From positions 297,502 to 361,501 of the forward strand of contig JAFVTQ010000002.1 in assembly GCA_017503135.1 (NCBI GenBank): a stretch of DNA of 64,000 bases. Direction: 5' to 3'. This stretch comes from Clostridia bacterium. GTDB taxonomy: Bacteria > Bacillota > Clostridia > Oscillospirales > Acutalibacteraceae. The notes under the pieces are model-generated. The model was not told the origin of the DNA. It ran no database searches and saw nothing but the letters and a program-made list of their open reading frames with translations. Positions 24,580 to 36,102 of the stretch are shown here, in pieces. Position numbers and translations under genes: made by a program. Numbering within the stretch: the stretch's first letter is position 1; every line of letters starts with the position of its first letter.

Positions 24580-26914
24580 AATACATGAGCTTGCAAAAGA
24601 TTTTGACATTCAAAGCAAGTATGTTATAGAAAACCTTTCAAAGCATTTTGAAGGTGAAAAGAAGTCACAGACAGCTCTTGAAGAAAAAGAACTCGACTTT
24701 CTTTTCGATATAATTACAAAAGATAACTCTGTTGAAAGTTTTGATGCATATTTCAATGCTGTTCCAAAAGAAAAACCAAAGGCAGAGAAAAAAGAAGCTC
24801 CTGCTCCAAAAGCAGAAAAAGCTCCACAAAAATCAGCAAAGAAAGAAAATGCTCCTGCAACAGCTACAACAAAACCTGTTGAGCAGCCAAAGAAGAAAGA
24901 AAAAGACCCATCAAAGCCAATGCAGGCTCGTACAAAGGGTGAAAAGCGTACAATCGACACAAGAGCAAACTCTTTTGATGCTGAAAAATACAACGAAAAA
25001 TATGAAAATATTGCTCCTGCTAACACACACAACAGTGATAATATGGTTAAAAAGCAGAAGCTTAAACAAAAGAGCCAGCAATACCGCAAGCAAGGTATGA
25101 GAAGTGGCAAAAAAGAAACAGAAGCAGAAAGACTTCAGAGAATTGCAGCAGAAAGAGCAAAGAAACCACCTGTAATCACAGTTGGTGACGAAATCACAGT
25201 TGGTGAACTTGCATCTCGTCTTAAAATGACTGCTGCTGAAGTTATCAAGAAACTCTTCACTCTTGGTATGATGGTTTCTGTTAACGAAGTTATCGACTAT
25301 GACACAGCTGAAATCGTTGCAACTGAACTTGGTGCAAAGGTTAATCGTGAAGTTGTGGTAACAATCGAAGAAAGAATTATTGACGACTCAGAAGATGATG
25401 AAGAAAACCTTGTAACCCGTGACCCTGTTGTAGTTGTTATGGGACACGTTGACCACGGTAAAACATCACTTCTTGATGCTATTAAGAACACAAATGTTAC
25501 TGCTACTGAAGCAGGTGGTATTACTCAGCACATCGGTGCTTACAGAGTAAACCTTAACGGTCAGTACATTACATTCCTTGACACACCTGGTCACGCAGCA
25601 TTCACATCAATGCGTGCTCGTGGTGCTAAGGCTACTGACATTGCTATTCTTGTTGTTGCTGCTGACGACGGTATTATGCCACAGACTATCGAAGCTATTA
25701 ACCACGCTAAAGCTGCAGAAGTTGACATTATTGTTGCTATTAACAAGATGGATAAACCAGGCACAACAGTTGATAAGATTATGCAACAGCTTACAGAACA
25801 TGGCCTTGTTCCTGAAGAATGGGGTGGCGATATTATCTGTGTTCCTGTTTCTGCAAAGACACATATGAACATTGATACACTTCTTGAAAATGTTCTTCTC
25901 ACAGCTGAAATGAGAGAACTCAAGGCTAATCCTAACAGAGCTGCTAAGGGTATCGTTATCGAAGCTCGTCTTGATAAGGGTAAGGGTCCTGTTGCAACAC
26001 TTCTTGTTCAGAATGGTACACTTCACTCAGGTGACATTGTTGTTGCAGGCACTGCAGTTGGTCGTGTTCGTGTTATGGTTGACGACAAGCACCGTTCAAT
26101 CAAAGAAGCTGGTCCGTCAGTTCCTGTTGAAATTATGGGTCTTGACGAAGTTCCACAGTCAGGTGACGTATTCAATGCAGTTTCTGACGAAAGACTTGCT
26201 CGTGAACTTGTTGAACAGAGAAAGCAAGAAAAGAAAGAAGAACAGTTCAATCAGTATCAAAAAGTTACTCTTGATAACTTGTTCTCATCAATCAATGCAG
26301 GTAAAATTAAGACTCTCAACATTATTGTTAAAGCTGACGTTCAGGGCTCAGTTGAAGCAGTTAAGCAAAACCTTGAAAAACTTTCTAACGAAGAGGTTCA
26401 GGTTAAAGTTATCCACGGTGGTGTTGGTGCAGTGAGCGAATCAGACATTATGCTTGCAAGTGCATCAAATGCTATTATCGTTGGTTTCAACGTTCGTCCT
26501 GACCCTGTTGCTACTGAAATTGCAGAGCGTGACGGCGTTGATATGAGAATGTATCGTATCATCTATGACTGTATCGAAGAAATCGAAGATGCTATGAAAG
26601 GTATGCTTGCACCTAAGTTCCGCGAAGTATTACTTGGTCGTATCGAAGTTCGTAACGTCTTCAAACTTTCATCAGTTGGTATGGTTGCAGGTTCTTATGT
26701 TCAGAACGGTAAAGTGACAAGAAACGCACAAATCCGTGTTGTTCGTGACGGTATTGTTATTGCTGAAGACTCAATTTCATCACTTAAGAGATTTAAGGAT
26801 GATGTTAAGGAAGTAGCTTCAGGTTATGAATGTGGTATTGGTCTTAATAAGTTTAACGACGTTAAAGAAGGCGACATTTTTGAAGCTTTCATTATGGAGG
26901 AATATAGAGACTAA
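24563..26914 (+). CDS. infB: Translation initiation factor IF-2
   Basis: The 783-residue product has an N-terminal IF2_N domain and a long Lys/Ala/Glu-rich linker (about residues 70-190), then a second IF2_N domain. The GTPase follows with G1 [15 protein letters not shown]3 DTPGHAAF and G4 NKMDKP, and then domains II-IV. It brings initiator tRNA to the 30S subunit. The start at 24563 lies inside ylxQ with GGGAGG in front, and the stop overlaps rbfA by 1 base (TAATG). Confidence 0.98.
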   Translation: MTKKYKIHELAKDFDIQSKYVIENLSKHFEGEKKSQTALEEKELDFLFDIITKDNSVESFDAYFNAVPKEKPKAEKKEAPAPKAEKAPQKSAKKENAPATATTKPVEQPKKKEKDPSKPMQARTKGEKRTIDTRANSFDAEKYNEKYENIAPANTHNSDNMVKKQKLKQKSQQYRKQGMRSGKKETEAERLQRIAAERAKKPPVITVGDEITVGELASRLKMTAAEVIKKLFTLGMMVSVNEVIDYDTAEIVATELGAKVNREVVVTIEERIIDDSEDDEENLVTRDPVVVVMGHVDHGKTSLLDAIKNTNVTATEAGGITQHIGAYRVNLNGQYITFLDTPGHAAFTSMRARGAKATDIAILVVAADDGIMPQTIEAINHAKAAEVDIIVAINKMDKPGTTVDKIMQQLTEHGLVPEEWGGDIICVPVSAKTHMNIDTLLENVLLTAEMRELKANPNRAAKGIVIEARLDKGKGPVATLLVQNGTLHSGDIVVAGTAVGRVRVMVDDKHRSIKEAGPSVPVEIMGLDEVPQSGDVFNAVSDERLARELVEQRKQEKKEEQFNQYQKVTLDNLFSSINAGKIKTLNIIVKADVQGSVEAVKQNLEKLSNEEVQVKVIHGGVGAVSESDIMLASASNAIIVGFNVRPDPVATEIAERDGVDMRMYRIIYDCIEEIEDAMKGMLAPKFREVLLGRIEVRNVFKLSSVGMVAGSYVQNGKVTRNAQIRVVRDGIVIAEDSISSLKRFKDDVKEVASGYECGIGLNKFNDVKEGDIFEAFIMEEYRD

Positions 26915-27273
26915 TGGCAGGATACAGAACAGGCAGAGTTGCCGAAGATATCAAACGTGAAATAGTTGCTATTATCCGTGAACTTAAAGACCCAAGAGTG
27001 AGAGATAAAATTCTCACTGTTGTTCGTGTTGATGTTAGTTCAGACCTTTCTTTTGCAAAGGTTTATGTTAGCTCAATGAGTGGCATAGAAGATGCAAAAG
27101 AAGCAGTTAAAGGGCTTACATCCGCAACAGGTCTTATTCGCAGAGAAGTTGGCAGCAAGCTTCATCTTCGCAAAACTCCCGAGCTTAAATTCATCGCAGA
27201 TGATTCAGTTGAGCACGGTATGGAAATATTCAAAAAAATCGAAAGCACAAAACTTGCTGACGACGAGGAATAA
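26914..27273 (+). CDS. rbfA: Ribosome-binding factor A
   Basis: The 119-residue KH-like protein has RVAEDIKREIVAIIRELKDPRV at its start and LHLRKTPELKFIADDSVEHG near its end, the two RbfA signatures. It takes part in 16S rRNA 5'-end maturation and cold adaptation. Coupled to infB by TAATG. Confidence 0.97.
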   Translation: MAGYRTGRVAEDIKREIVAIIRELKDPRVRDKILTVVRVDVSSDLSFAKVYVSSMSGIEDAKEAVKGLTSATGLIRREVGSKLHLRKTPELKFIADDSVEHGMEIFKKIESTKLADDEE

Positions 27274-27276
27274 TTT

Positions 27277-28227
27277 ATGAATAGACTTGATGTAAAAGAG
27301 TGTGTATCACTTTTAAAAGAATATGATAATTATCTTATTCTCACACATCGCAATCCTGACGGTGACACTTTGGGCAGTGCTTTTGCACTGCACCGTGCAC
27401 TGTCAAAACTTAATAAAAAATCAATGGTACGTTGTGTTGACCCAATTCACCCAAAGTATTCTTATCTCTGGGATGGAATTGACAACGAAGACATTGAATT
27501 CGATAAAATCATTGCAGTTGATGTTGCCGACAAAAAGCTTTTAGGTGAAAGCTTTGAAGAAATGTATGGTGACAATGTGTTTTTATGCATTGACCATCAC
27601 CTTTCAAACCGCGAATATGCAGAAAATCTTCTTTTAGAAGACAGAGCAGCGGCAGCAGTGATTATCTATGAAATCGTTCGTGAAATGGGCATTGAATTCA
27701 CACCAGAAATTGCTAACTGTATTTATACCGGTCTTGCAACTGACACAGGTTGTTTCTTGTTCTCAAACACAACACCAACAGTTCACAGAATCGCAGCAGA
27801 TGTTATGGAAAAAGGTGCTGATTACACCTTTATCAATCGTCTTATGTTTGAAACAAAGACTCTGTCATATTTAAGACTTGAACAGATGGCTGTTTCATCT
27901 ATCGAATCTCATTTTGACGGTAAATGTGCAATTATGATGGTTACTCGCAAAATGATTGAAGAAAGTGGTTCAAGCGCATCTGATTGTGATGGTATTGCAG
28001 CAATCCCACGAAAAATCGAGGGCGTAAAAATTGCAGTTACTATTCGCGAGCGTCACGACGGTAGTTATAAGGTTTCACTTCGCACTGTTGAGCCTTATGA
28101 TGCTGCCAAAATCTGCGCTAACTTCGGTGGTGGCGGTCATCACGCTGCGGCAGGTTGTGATTTCAACTGTTCAATCCAAGAAGTTAAGAACGCATTACTT
28201 AAAGTTATAAAGGAAGAACTTGAATGA
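27277..28227 (+). CDS. nrnA: DHH/DHHA1 phosphoesterase, NrnA-type
   Basis: The 316-residue product has the DHH motifs THRNPDGDTLGSAFAL, AVDVAD and CIDHHLSN and, at the C-terminus, the DHHA1 glycine-rich motif NFGGGGHHAAAG. NrnA-type enzymes hydrolyse oligoribonucleotides and pAp, and some cleave c-di-AMP intermediates. The location between rbfA and truB is the conserved one. It overlaps truB by 4 bases (ATGA). Confidence 0.92.
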   Translation: MNRLDVKECVSLLKEYDNYLILTHRNPDGDTLGSAFALHRALSKLNKKSMVRCVDPIHPKYSYLWDGIDNEDIEFDKIIAVDVADKKLLGESFEEMYGDNVFLCIDHHLSNREYAENLLLEDRAAAAVIIYEIVREMGIEFTPEIANCIYTGLATDTGCFLFSNTTPTVHRIAADVMEKGADYTFINRLMFETKTLSYLRLEQMAVSSIESHFDGKCAIMMVTRKMIEESGSSASDCDGIAAIPRKIEGVKIAVTIRERHDGSYKVSLRTVEPYDAAKICANFGGGGHHAAAGCDFNCSIQEVKNALLKVIKEELE

Positions 28228-29117
28228 CGGGTATAATTTGTCTTGACAAACCAAAGGGTATGTCATCATTTATGGCAGTAAAACGAGCATCTCGCATTCT
28301 CGGTGTCAAAAAAGCAGGGCACACAGGCACTCTTGACCCTATGGCAACAGGTGTGCTTGTAATTATGCTTGGTCACTCAACCCGTTTCATTGAACTTTTG
28401 CCGGAACACAAGAAAAGTTACACAGCAAGGGTAAAACTAGGTATTACTACTGATACCCTTGATATTACAGGTGAAGTTTTAACTCAATCCCCTGTTTCTG
28501 TTACAGAAGAACAGTTATTATCTGTTGCTAATGGGTTCAAAGGTGATATTTTACAAACACCACCAATGTATTCGGCTCTAAAAAAAGACGGTGAACGCCT
28601 TTATGACCTTGCGCGAAAAGGTATTGAAGTCACTCGTGAGCAAAGACAAATCACCATTGAACAATTAGACATCTATGATTTTGATGGTGTTGAATTCTCA
28701 ATGGATGTCATCTGCTCTGCCGGTACATATATCCGTTCACTTTGCGACGACATTGGTCGTAAGTTGGGCTGTGGTGCAGTTATGACTGAACTCCGTCGCA
28801 CAAGTGCTAACGGTTTTTCAATCGAAACTGCAGTTACACTTGAAGAGTTAGAAACGCTTGTCAATGAAAACAGTATTGAAAGTGCACTCACAACTGTTGA
28901 AAAGGCACTTTTGAGTTATAATGAAATTACTGTTACAAAGCCACAAGCAAACCGTTTTCATAATGGTGGTGGCTTGGCTTATGACAGATTGCACGGCAAC
29001 TACCCTATTGGTATTTATCGTGTGTATTCTCCTGAGCGAAAACTTTTAGGCTTGGGTGAAATTAAAGAAGAAAAGGGAGACCTTGAAGTCAGGAGGGTGC
29101 TTGTTTCTGATGAATAA
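28224..29117 (+). CDS. truB: tRNA pseudouridine(55) synthase
   Basis: The 297-residue product carries the TruB catalytic motif KKAGHTGTLDPMATGVLVI, with the nucleophilic Asp, plus YTARVKLGITTDTLD and CSAGTYIRSLCDDIG. It makes pseudouridine 55 in the T-loop of tRNAs. Its end overlaps the ribF start by 8 bases. Confidence 0.97.
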   Translation: MTGIICLDKPKGMSSFMAVKRASRILGVKKAGHTGTLDPMATGVLVIMLGHSTRFIELLPEHKKSYTARVKLGITTDTLDITGEVLTQSPVSVTEEQLLSVANGFKGDILQTPPMYSALKKDGERLYDLARKGIEVTREQRQITIEQLDIYDFDGVEFSMDVICSAGTYIRSLCDDIGRKLGCGAVMTELRRTSANGFSIETAVTLEELETLVNENSIESALTTVEKALLSYNEITVTKPQANRFHNGGGLAYDRLHGNYPIGIYRVYSPERKLLGLGEIKEEKGDLEVRRVLVSDE

Positions 29118-30006
29118 AATTGCATTAGCCCTTGGCACCTTTGATGGCTTGCACAAAGGGCACTTGAATGTATTGAAAACCACAAAAGAATTTGCTCTTG
29201 ATGGTTTTGTTCCAGCAGTGCTTCTTTTTGACTGTCACCCATTGGTTGCAGTTAAAGGTTATGCACCACCAATGCTTATCACAAGAGAAGACAAAGAAGA
29301 GTCAATTAAAAAGATGGGGCTTTTGCCTATTCCAATAAGCTTTGAAGAAATTCGAAATCTTACCCCTGAAGAGTTTGTTAAAAATATTCTCATTGAAAAA
29401 CTCCATGCGGGTGCAGTGGTAAGTGGCAACAACTTTCACTTCGGTAAAAACGGACAGGGCAACAGCGAAATTCTTGAAACTCTTTGCGAAAAATATGATA
29501 TTATCTATAAAAAAGCAGAAAACGTTTCGTATGATGGTCAGTTAATCAGCTCAACTCGCATCAGAAACGCACTTGAAAATGGTGATATTCAAGCGGCAAA
29601 CGAAATGCTTGGCAGAAAATTCTCTTATGATTTTCTTGTGGTTGAGGGCAACAAAATAGGTAAAAAATATTTTGGTTTTCCTACAATCAATCAGCATTTC
29701 CCCGTTGGTTTTATCAACTTAAAGCACGGTGTTTATGCATCACAATCAACTGTTGACGGAATAATTTATCCGTCAGTTACAAATTTCGGCTGTCACCCCA
29801 CAATCGGTGGCGACAAGGTGCTTTCTGAAACCTGTATTTTAGGTTTCGACGGTGACCTTTACAACCAGAGAATTAAAGTAGAGTTGCTCTCGTTTATTCG
29901 TGGTGAAAAGAAATTCGATTCAAAGGATGAATTAAAAGAGCAAATCGACAAAGACAGTAAATTAGCTGTTGAAATTTTCAACAGTCAAAATAAAAATCAA
30001 AAATGA
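29110..30006 (+). CDS. ribF: Bifunctional riboflavin kinase / FAD synthetase
   Basis: The 298-residue product has an N-terminal FMN adenylyltransferase domain (MNKIALALGTFDGLHKGHLN, SSTRIRNALENGDI). The C-terminal riboflavin kinase domain (about 180-298) has GKKYFGFPTIN and HGVYASQSTVDG. It makes FMN and FAD. The start at 29110 is supported by AGGAGG about 16 bases upstream and family length; earlier codons lie inside truB without family similarity. Confidence 0.95.
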   Translation: MNKIALALGTFDGLHKGHLNVLKTTKEFALDGFVPAVLLFDCHPLVAVKGYAPPMLITREDKEESIKKMGLLPIPISFEEIRNLTPEEFVKNILIEKLHAGAVVSGNNFHFGKNGQGNSEILETLCEKYDIIYKKAENVSYDGQLISSTRIRNALENGDIQAANEMLGRKFSYDFLVVEGNKIGKKYFGFPTINQHFPVGFINLKHGVYASQSTVDGIIYPSVTNFGCHPTIGGDKVLSETCILGFDGDLYNQRIKVELLSFIRGEKKFDSKDELKEQIDKDSKLAVEIFNSQNKNQK

Positions 30007-30020
30007 AAGGGATATGTTTT

Positions 30021-31229
30021 ATGAATCAATTTTACAAAGCTTATTGCAGAGTTTTCCAGAAAGTTATGTTTGTAGCTGAGTGCTTTATGCCATGGGGCGA
30101 GCCATTTATGCTCACAGGACCTGGTAGCATTCGCAAACTTCCTAACCTTATTAAAGAAAAGGGACTTAAGAAAGTGCTTATCGTAACTGATAAAGGTCTT
30201 ACCTCACTTGGTCTTCTTAACTCTCTTTATGAAGAAATGGATAACGCTGGCGTTGAGTATGTAGTTTATGACGGTACTCAACCAAATCCAACAATCGAAA
30301 ACATTGAAGAAGCAAAAGATATGTATAATGCTAACGGTTGTCAGGGTATTATCGCTTTCGGTGGTGGCTCACCAATGGACTGCGCAAAGATTGCAGCCGC
30401 AAGAGTTGTTAAACCAAATCAGCCAGTTGAAAAAATGCGTGGTCTTATGAAGATTCTTCGTCCACTTCCACCATTCTTTGCAGTTCCAACAACAGCAGGT
30501 ACAGGTTCTGAATGTACTCTCGCAGCAGTTGTCTCAAACTCAAAGACTCACGAAAAAAATGCTTGTAATGACCCATTCCTTCGTCCAAGATTTGCAGTGT
30601 TTGACCCTGAGCTTACAGTTGGTCTTCCACCACATATCACATCAACAACAGGTATGGACGCTCTTACACACGCTGTTGAAGCATACATAGGCAAATCAAA
30701 TGTTAAATCAACAACAAACTATGCTGAAAAGGCAACAAAGATGATTTTTGAAAACCTTGAAACAGCATACACAGATGGTAAAAATATTGAAGCAAGAAAC
30801 AATATGCTTCTCGCTTCTTACTATGCTGGTATGGCATTCACTCGTGCTTATGTTGGTTATGTTCACGCAGTTGCACACAACCTTGGCGGTCAATACGGCA
30901 TCCCTCACGGTCTTGCAAATGCAGTTATTCTTCCTGTAATGCTCGAGTCTTACGGCAGTGCAGTTTATGGCTCACTCTCAAAGCTTGCTGACCTTGTTGG
31001 CATCAAGGGCGATAGCGAAGAAGAAAAAGCAAAGGCATTCATTGCAGAAATTTATGCTATGAATGAAAGAATGGGTATTCCAAAGGGCTTCGCTCAGATT
31101 CAAGAAAAGGATATTCCTATTATCGTTGAACGCGCACTCAAAGAAGGCAACCCACTCTATCCGGTACCTGTAATCTATGGCGAAGAAGAAATGACAGCTA
31201 TTGTTAAATCACTTATGATTACAGAATAA
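30021..31229 (+). CDS. Iron-containing alcohol dehydrogenase
   Basis: The 402-residue group III alcohol dehydrogenase has the NAD-binding GGGSPMDCAK, PTTAGTGSE and metal ligands in GMDALTHAVEAYIG and AVAHNLGGQYGIPHGLANA. It belongs to the butanol or 1,3-propanediol dehydrogenase type; the substrate is unknown. The ATG at 30021 follows GAAAGGG by 9 bases and is preferred over 30003, which overlaps ribF. It is the last gene of the long plus-strand run. Confidence 0.93.
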   Translation: MNQFYKAYCRVFQKVMFVAECFMPWGEPFMLTGPGSIRKLPNLIKEKGLKKVLIVTDKGLTSLGLLNSLYEEMDNAGVEYVVYDGTQPNPTIENIEEAKDMYNANGCQGIIAFGGGSPMDCAKIAAARVVKPNQPVEKMRGLMKILRPLPPFFAVPTTAGTGSECTLAAVVSNSKTHEKNACNDPFLRPRFAVFDPELTVGLPPHITSTTGMDALTHAVEAYIGKSNVKSTTNYAEKATKMIFENLETAYTDGKNIEARNNMLLASYYAGMAFTRAYVGYVHAVAHNLGGQYGIPHGLANAVILPVMLESYGSAVYGSLSKLADLVGIKGDSEEEKAKAFIAEIYAMNERMGIPKGFAQIQEKDIPIIVERALKEGNPLYPVPVIYGEEEMTAIVKSLMITE

Positions 31230-31250
31230 TTGAATATTTTATAAAAAGTT

Positions 31251-31280
31251 AAGGGACTTCCAATTGGAAGTCCCTTTTTT
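31251..31280. terminator. Bidirectional terminator between the alcohol dehydrogenase gene and dnaJ
   Basis: AAGGGACTTCCA and TGGAAGTCCCTT form a near-perfect stem with an A-run to the left and TTTTTT to the right, serving both converging transcripts. Confidence 0.92.
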
Positions 31281-31284
31281 GTGT

Positions 31285-32433
31285 TTATTTCTTTTTCTTT
31301 CCAAAGAAGCCTTTTTTGTCGTCACCTAAATTGTCAACATTGAACTCAATAGCAAGTTGCTTAATGAGTTCTTCTTGTTTATCGGTGAGTTTCTTTGGAA
31401 CATCAACAATAATGCGAACAAGCTGGTCGCCTTTGCCGATACCACTACGGCTTTGGATACCTCGACCACGAAGTTTAAACACATCACCCGGTTGTGAACC
31501 CGCAGGAATTGTGTATTCAACTGTTCCTTCAAGTGTTGGAACTTTGATTTTGCAACCCAATGCCACCTGCATAAATGACACGTGTGCATCATACCAAACA
31601 TTATAACCATCACGCTCAAAGAATGGGTGTGGTCTAACATTAACAACAATATTAAGGTCACCGGCTGGTCCACCATTGACACCTTTATTACCCTGACCAC
31701 GAACTGTCAGGATTTGACGGTCATCAACACCGGCAGGAATATTAATATCAATTTTAACACTCTTTCTGACTCTGCCTGCACCGTTACACTTCTTACAAGG
31801 ATTTTCAATGATTGTTCCTCTGCCGTTACAACGAGTACAAGGTTTTGCAGACTGAATAACGCCAAATGGTGTTCTTTGCTGAACTGTTACCTGACCACGA
31901 CCGTTACATTCAGGACAAGTTTTTGGTGAATGTCCGCTTTGACAACCACTGCCCTTACACTCGTCACAGGTTTCAATTCTCATTGTATCTATTGAACGAG
32001 GACAGCCCTTTGCTGCTTCTTCAAATGAGATTGTAACACTTGCCTGAGTATCACTACCGCGTTGTGGCGCGTTAGGGTTTGCTCTGCCACCGCCACCGAA
32101 TCCGCCAAAGCCATTGCCGAAAATTGAGCCGAAGATGTCGCCAAGGTCGAAATCCATTCCACCAAAGCCACCACCATAGCCACCCTGCCCTGCACCGTAG
32201 TTAGGGTCAACACCTGCGTGGCCGAATTGGTCATATCTTGCTTTTTTCTCACTATCAGAAAGAATTTCATAAGCCTCGTTTGCTTCTTTGAACTTTTCTT
32301 CTGCCTCTTTATTACCAGGATTTAAGTCGGGGTGATATTTTTTTGCTGCTTTTCGGTAAGCCTTTTTTATCTCATCATCAGATGCAGATTTATCAACACC
32401 GAGCACCTCATAATAATCTCTTTTTTCTGCCAT
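31285..32433 (-). CDS. dnaJ: Chaperone DnaJ
   Basis: The 382-residue product has a J-domain with HPD ([10 protein letters not shown]), a Gly/Phe-rich region (about 75-115), and four zinc repeats ([32 protein letters not shown]), followed by the substrate-binding C-terminal domain. It stimulates the DnaK ATPase and delivers clients. Last gene of the hrcA operon. Confidence 0.98.
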   Translation of the reverse strand: MAEKRDYYEVLGVDKSASDDEIKKAYRKAAKKYHPDLNPGNKEAEEKFKEANEAYEILSDSEKKARYDQFGHAGVDPNYGAGQGGYGGGFGGMDFDLGDIFGSIFGNGFGGFGGGGRANPNAPQRGSDTQASVTISFEEAAKGCPRSIDTMRIETCDECKGSGCQSGHSPKTCPECNGRGQVTVQQRTPFGVIQSAKPCTRCNGRGTIIENPCKKCNGAGRVRKSVKIDINIPAGVDDRQILTVRGQGNKGVNGGPAGDLNIVVNVRPHPFFERDGYNVWYDAHVSFMQVALGCKIKVPTLEGTVEYTIPAGSQPGDVFKLRGRGIQSRSGIGKGDQLVRIIVDVPKKLTDKQEELIKQLAIEFNVDNLGDDKKGFFGKKKK

Positions 32434-32459
32434 AAGTATTCTCCAAATAATAGGGATTC

Positions 32460-32490
32460 ACGGACAGCCCATTTTGTGAACTGTCCGTTT
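32460..32490 (-). other. Stem-loop between dnaK and dnaJ
   Basis: ACGGACAG and CTGTCCGT pair around a loop of 13 bases. On the minus strand no T-run follows, so it is more likely an mRNA processing or stabilising structure than a terminator. Confidence 0.5.
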
Positions 32491-32499
32491 ATTTTATAA

Positions 32500-34386
<1,887 letters not shown>

Positions 34387-34393
34387 TTACAGT

Positions 34394-34900
34394 TTAATTA
34401 ACTACTTTTACGATTGCTGGGCGGATTACTCTGTCACCCATTTTGTATCCTGTTGAGAATACGTCTGAAATACTGTTTTCAGGTAAGTTTTCGTCTTCAC
34501 CGTGCATTACTGCATTGTGGATATTAGGGTCAAATTCATCACCCTTTTCACCGAATGATTCAACACCCAACTTTTTGAATGTTTCACCATACTGATTAAA
34601 AATCATTTCAATACCTTTTTTGAACGAGTCAATGTCAGTCGCGTCTGCACTCATTGCTCTTTCGAAGTTATCATATACAGGTAAAAACTCTGCGATTGTG
34701 CTAGCCTTTGTGTCTCCATATGCCATCTCTTTTTCTTTTTGTGAACGCTTACGGAAATTATCATATTCTGCCATAACTCTCAAAAGCTTATCTTTTGTCT
34801 CGTTAAGCTCGGCTGTGAGCTTTTCTTCTGCAGTTGGCTCTGTATTTTCTACTGTTTCTTCAACTGTTTCTTCTTGAAGATTTTCTTTGTTCTCTGCCAT
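34394..34900 (-). CDS. grpE: Nucleotide exchange factor GrpE
   Basis: The 168-residue product has a Glu-rich N-terminal coiled coil (about 1-55) and the GrpE signature YDNFRKRSQKEKEMAY, with the C-terminal beta wing ending VFSTGYKMGDRVIRPAIVKV. It releases ADP from DnaK. It lies 1 base after hrcA. Confidence 0.97.
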   Translation of the reverse strand: MAENKENLQEETVEETVENTEPTAEEKLTAELNETKDKLLRVMAEYDNFRKRSQKEKEMAYGDTKASTIAEFLPVYDNFERAMSADATDIDSFKKGIEMIFNQYGETFKKLGVESFGEKGDEFDPNIHNAVMHGEDENLPENSISDVFSTGYKMGDRVIRPAIVKVVN

Positions 34901-34901
34901 T

Positions 34902-35930
34902 TTAATCCTCCAAAGTGTCCGACATTATATTGCCGACGATTTCTGTTAAATATTTAAGACTTGGAATAAGTCTTGCATAATCTATTCTTGTTGGACCGAT
35001 AAGTCCCAATGTGCCACTGTCTTTACCACTTACAGAATAATGTGAGAAAATCACGCTTGAATCCTGAAGTTCACGATAGAGATTTTCTTTGCCGATAAGC
35101 ACATTTGCGTCCCCTTGTGACTTATGATTTGAGAAAAGATTTGTGAGTGGCTCACCACGTCTTAAAAATTCCATCAATTCATAAGCATTAGGATAATCAG
35201 CGTAATTTAGCAAGTTTGACTGACCTTCTAACAGAAGTTGTGTTTGCTCGGTCATCTGTGCCAAATCTGAAAGGGTTACAAGAAGTGGTGAAATCGCAAG
35301 CGATTTGCTACCAAGTGAAAGCGCCAAGGTCTGAATGAGTGCTATACTCACTTCGCTTGCAGATTTGCCGATAAAATGCTTTGAAACTATATTATAGAAT
35401 GTTTCGATAAGCTCGAGATTTAACTCACTATCTGTTCTGCAAACCCGACTTTTAAGAATACCCGATGATGAGAGCATAACCATCATAGCAGTGTGAGTGC
35501 CAAGTGGCACTAACTCAACTCTACGGATTACTGCGTTTGTATCACTCGGTGTTGTGGACACAACTGCGCAGTTTGTAAGCTCTGCTAACACCTGACCCGC
35601 TTGTTCAAGTATCTGCTGTGGCTCGCCACCTGCGTCAGAAAGCCTTGCCTCAATCAGTCTTTTCTCATTAAGTGGCAATTCATAGCGATTCATCAGCTTA
35701 TCAACATAATAACGATAGCCCAACTGTGACGGCACACGCCCTGCTGATGTGTGGGGTTGGTCAAGAAAGCCAAGACGAGAAAGCTCTGCCATTTCATTTC
35801 GGATTGTTGCCGAAGAAACGGGCATTGAAGAGAATTCAAGCAATGTTTTTGAGCCAACTGGCTCACCCGTTGCAATATAGCGTTCAACTATTGCTGCAAG
35901 GATTCGTTCTTTTCTCCCGCTGAGTTGCAT
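34902..35930 (-). CDS. hrcA: Heat-inducible transcription repressor HrcA
   Basis: The 342-residue product has an N-terminal winged helix (LSGRKERILAAIVERYIATGEPVGSKTLL, SSATIRNEMAELSRLGFLDQPHTSAGRVPS) and a C-terminal GAF-like domain. It represses its own operon by binding CIRCE, and a perfect copy of CIRCE lies 25 bases upstream. Confidence 0.98.
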   Translation of the reverse strand: MQLSGRKERILAAIVERYIATGEPVGSKTLLEFSSMPVSSATIRNEMAELSRLGFLDQPHTSAGRVPSQLGYRYYVDKLMNRYELPLNEKRLIEARLSDAGGEPQQILEQAGQVLAELTNCAVVSTTPSDTNAVIRRVELVPLGTHTAMMVMLSSSGILKSRVCRTDSELNLELIETFYNIVSKHFIGKSASEVSIALIQTLALSLGSKSLAISPLLVTLSDLAQMTEQTQLLLEGQSNLLNYADYPNAYELMEFLRRGEPLTNLFSNHKSQGDANVLIGKENLYRELQDSSVIFSHYSVSGKDSGTLGLIGPTRIDYARLIPSLKYLTEIVGNIMSDTLED

Positions 35931-35954
35931 CTCGTCACCCCTTTTTTGTGGTGT

Positions 35955-35981
35955 TTAGCACTCTCGTTGTTAGAGTGCTAA
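35955..35981 (-). promoter_or_regulatory. CIRCE operator
   Basis: TTAGCACTC, 9 bases, GAGTGCTAA: a perfect CIRCE element in the hrcA leader, overlapping the predicted start of transcription. Confidence 0.98.
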
Positions 35982-35992
35982 CTCTATTAAAT

Positions 35993-36021
35993 AATATACA
36001 TTCTTTTCTGAAAAATGTCAA
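35993..36021 (-). promoter_or_regulatory. SigA promoter of the heat-shock operon
   Basis: TTGACA (36016-36021), 17 bases, TATATT (35993-35998) on the minus strand, immediately upstream of CIRCE. Confidence 0.9.
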
Positions 36022-36102
36022 GGAAATATTTGTAAATAATTTGTTAAGATGAGAAAATTTCGCAATAAAAAAGAGTGGAAGTTCTCTTCCACCCTTTTCA
36101 AC

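Noticed and set aside
24610-25110. Minus-strand Phe/Ser-rich open frame inside infB
   Set aside because: It arises from the Lys/Glu/Ala-rich linker of IF-2 read on the opposite strand.
25578-26435. Long Leu-rich frames overlapping the IF-2 GTPase region
   Set aside because: Frame shadows of infB, with no RBS and no family similarity.
32460-32490. Terminator between dnaK and dnaJ
   Set aside because: No T-run on the transcribed strand; dnaJ has no visible promoter of its own, so transcription must pass through.
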